A stretch of DNA of 7,331 nucleotides from Chloroflexota bacterium (lineage in GTDB: Bacteria; Chloroflexota; UBA4733). The notes beneath the pieces are model-generated. The model was not told the origin of the DNA and searched no databases. It saw nothing but the letters and a program-made list of their open reading frames with translations. The stretch covers positions 1 through 7,331 of the forward strand of contig JAICXR010000161.1 of assembly GCA_025980355.1 (NCBI GenBank), written 5' to 3'. A program made the translations under genes and the position numbers. Shown piece by piece: positions 6,607 through 7,331 of the stretch; position 1 is the stretch's first letter; every line of letters starts with the position of its first letter.

Positions 6607-7331
6607 GTGAAGACCTTTCAACGGCTGGAACGCTTGCTCCAGCGCAGCGTCGAACGCCCGTTCACCCGGCTGGCCGGCAATCAACTGCAACCGGTGGAGA
6701 TCGCTCGGGCCCTGGCCAAAGAGCTGGTGATCAACCGGCGGGTGGGCGTCGGGCGCATCTACGCGCCGAACTGGTTCCAGGCCCAACTGTCGGAGCAGGA
6801 TTTCCGCCAATGCGAGCCCTTCCTGCTGCAGCTCGAACACGAGATCGGCCAGGACCTGATTCGCCAGGCCCTGCAGCGCAAATACGAGTTCGTCGGCGCC
6901 GTCACCGTCGAACTGCTGCCCAACCCGGAACTGCGCCGCGGCGACATCCTCGCCAGCGCCGAAATCCGCCAAACGGAGACCACGCAGCGGCTCGGCCCCC
7001 AGGACGCCCCACCGCTGGCCCGGACCAGTGTGTTCCCGGTCGTCCGTCCGCCGGAGCCCGCCCTACCGGACCTGGCGCCCGACGCGATCACCTTGACGGT
7101 CCGCGATGAACGGGGACGCGAACAGCGTCTGCCCATGACAGGCGAGGTGTTGACCTTCGGACGTGGCCTGGAAAACGACGTCGTCCTGGACAGCCTCACC
7201 GTGAGCCGGGAACACGCCCGCTTGGATCGCGCCGACGGCCTCGTCATTGAGGACCTGGGCAGTCGCAACGGCACGTTCGTGAACGGGCAACGCGTCCAGC
7301 GCGCGCGCGTCGGGCCGGGCGACCGCATCCG
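6607..7331 (+). CDS. FhaA-like protein: DUF3662 plus FHA domain, 3' end cut by window
   Basis: Phosphothreonine-reading adaptor, like FhaA of actinobacteria, which works with Ser/Thr kinases in control of cell-wall synthesis. The 241 visible residues comprise a DUF3662/FhaA N-terminal domain (about 1-122, with L-Q-P-V-E-I-A-R-A-L at 27-36 and R-V-G-V-G-R-I-Y-A-P-N at 45-55), a short Pro-rich linker (about 130-160), and an FHA domain from about 161. The FHA phosphopeptide-binding residues are all there: G185-R186, S200 and H203 in S-R-E-H-A, and N221 in S-R-N-G-T-F-V-N-G. There is no signal peptide or membrane segment, so it is cytoplasmic. The start is GTG at 6607, giving M-K-T-F-Q-R-L-E-R-L-L. 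It lies 4 bases after the transferase stop with AAGG directly abutting and no spaced Shine-Dalgarno, so translation probably depends on coupling. The linker is far shorter than in mycobacterial FhaA. The last strand or strands of the FHA fold lie beyond the window. Confidence 0.9.
   Translation, partial: MKTFQRLERLLQRSVERPFTRLAGNQLQPVEIARALAKELVINRRVGVGRIYAPNWFQAQLSEQDFRQCEPFLLQLEHEIGQDLIRQALQRKYEFVGAVTVELLPNPELRRGDILASAEIRQTETTQRLGPQDAPPLARTSVFPVVRPPEPALPDLAPDAITLTVRDERGREQRLPMTGEVLTFGRGLENDVVLDSLTVSREHARLDRADGLVIEDLGSRNGTFVNGQRVQRARVGPGDRI

Noticed and set aside
7298..7312. Alternating GCGCGCGCG run near the right edge
   Set aside because: A short run inside FHA-domain codons; no support for a structural role.

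Overview
The window is GC-rich bacterial chromosomal DNA with seven protein genes and almost no spare sequence. Both end genes run off the window. The gene set and protein style suggest Chloroflexota, perhaps near Thermomicrobia: a YvcK with a two-helix membrane anchor, a GAPDH with an N-S-Q-R-L-L-D-V-A segment, and an FhaA-type DUF3662-FHA protein. This placement rests on remembered family resemblance, not on a search. There are no rRNA or tRNA genes, CRISPR arrays, insertion sequences or phage genes.

Left part, minus strand (about 4910 down to 1). This is a tight operon, read in the order histidine phosphatase, yvcK, gap, pgk, tpiA (cut at its 3' end). The first two genes overlap by 4 bases (GTGA). 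yvcK to gap is 53 bases, gap to pgk 5 bases, and pgk to tpiA 10 bases. gap, pgk and tpiA encode the triose-phosphate section of glycolysis and gluconeogenesis. YvcK (GlmR, the gluconeogenesis factor that binds UDP-GlcNAc) lies directly upstream of them, so a regulator linking central carbon flow to envelope precursors is probably co-transcribed with the enzymes. The phosphatase at the head of the operon has a phosphoglycerate-mutase-like fold, but its substrate cannot be read from the sequence.

Centre (4911-5147). This 237-base divergent intergenic region holds an 8-bp perfect inverted repeat beside the phosphatase start, a plausible extended -10 promoter for the rightward genes, and a Shine-Dalgarno sequence for the sugar-phosphate transferase.

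Right part, plus strand (5148 to the end). A full-length polyprenyl-phosphate sugar-1-phosphate transferase (WcaJ/WbaP type, the first step of exopolysaccharide or cell-surface glycan assembly) is followed after 4 bases by an FhaA-like protein (DUF3662 plus phosphothreonine-binding FHA domain), cut at the window end.

Overall the genes are ordinary families in a suggestive arrangement: glycolysis plus a UDP-GlcNAc-responsive regulator on one side, and glycan initiation plus a phospho-signalling reader on the other. The most striking non-coding structure is a perfect 13-bp hairpin with a 3-base loop inside pgk (1592-1620). I found no convincing case for a wholly new system.
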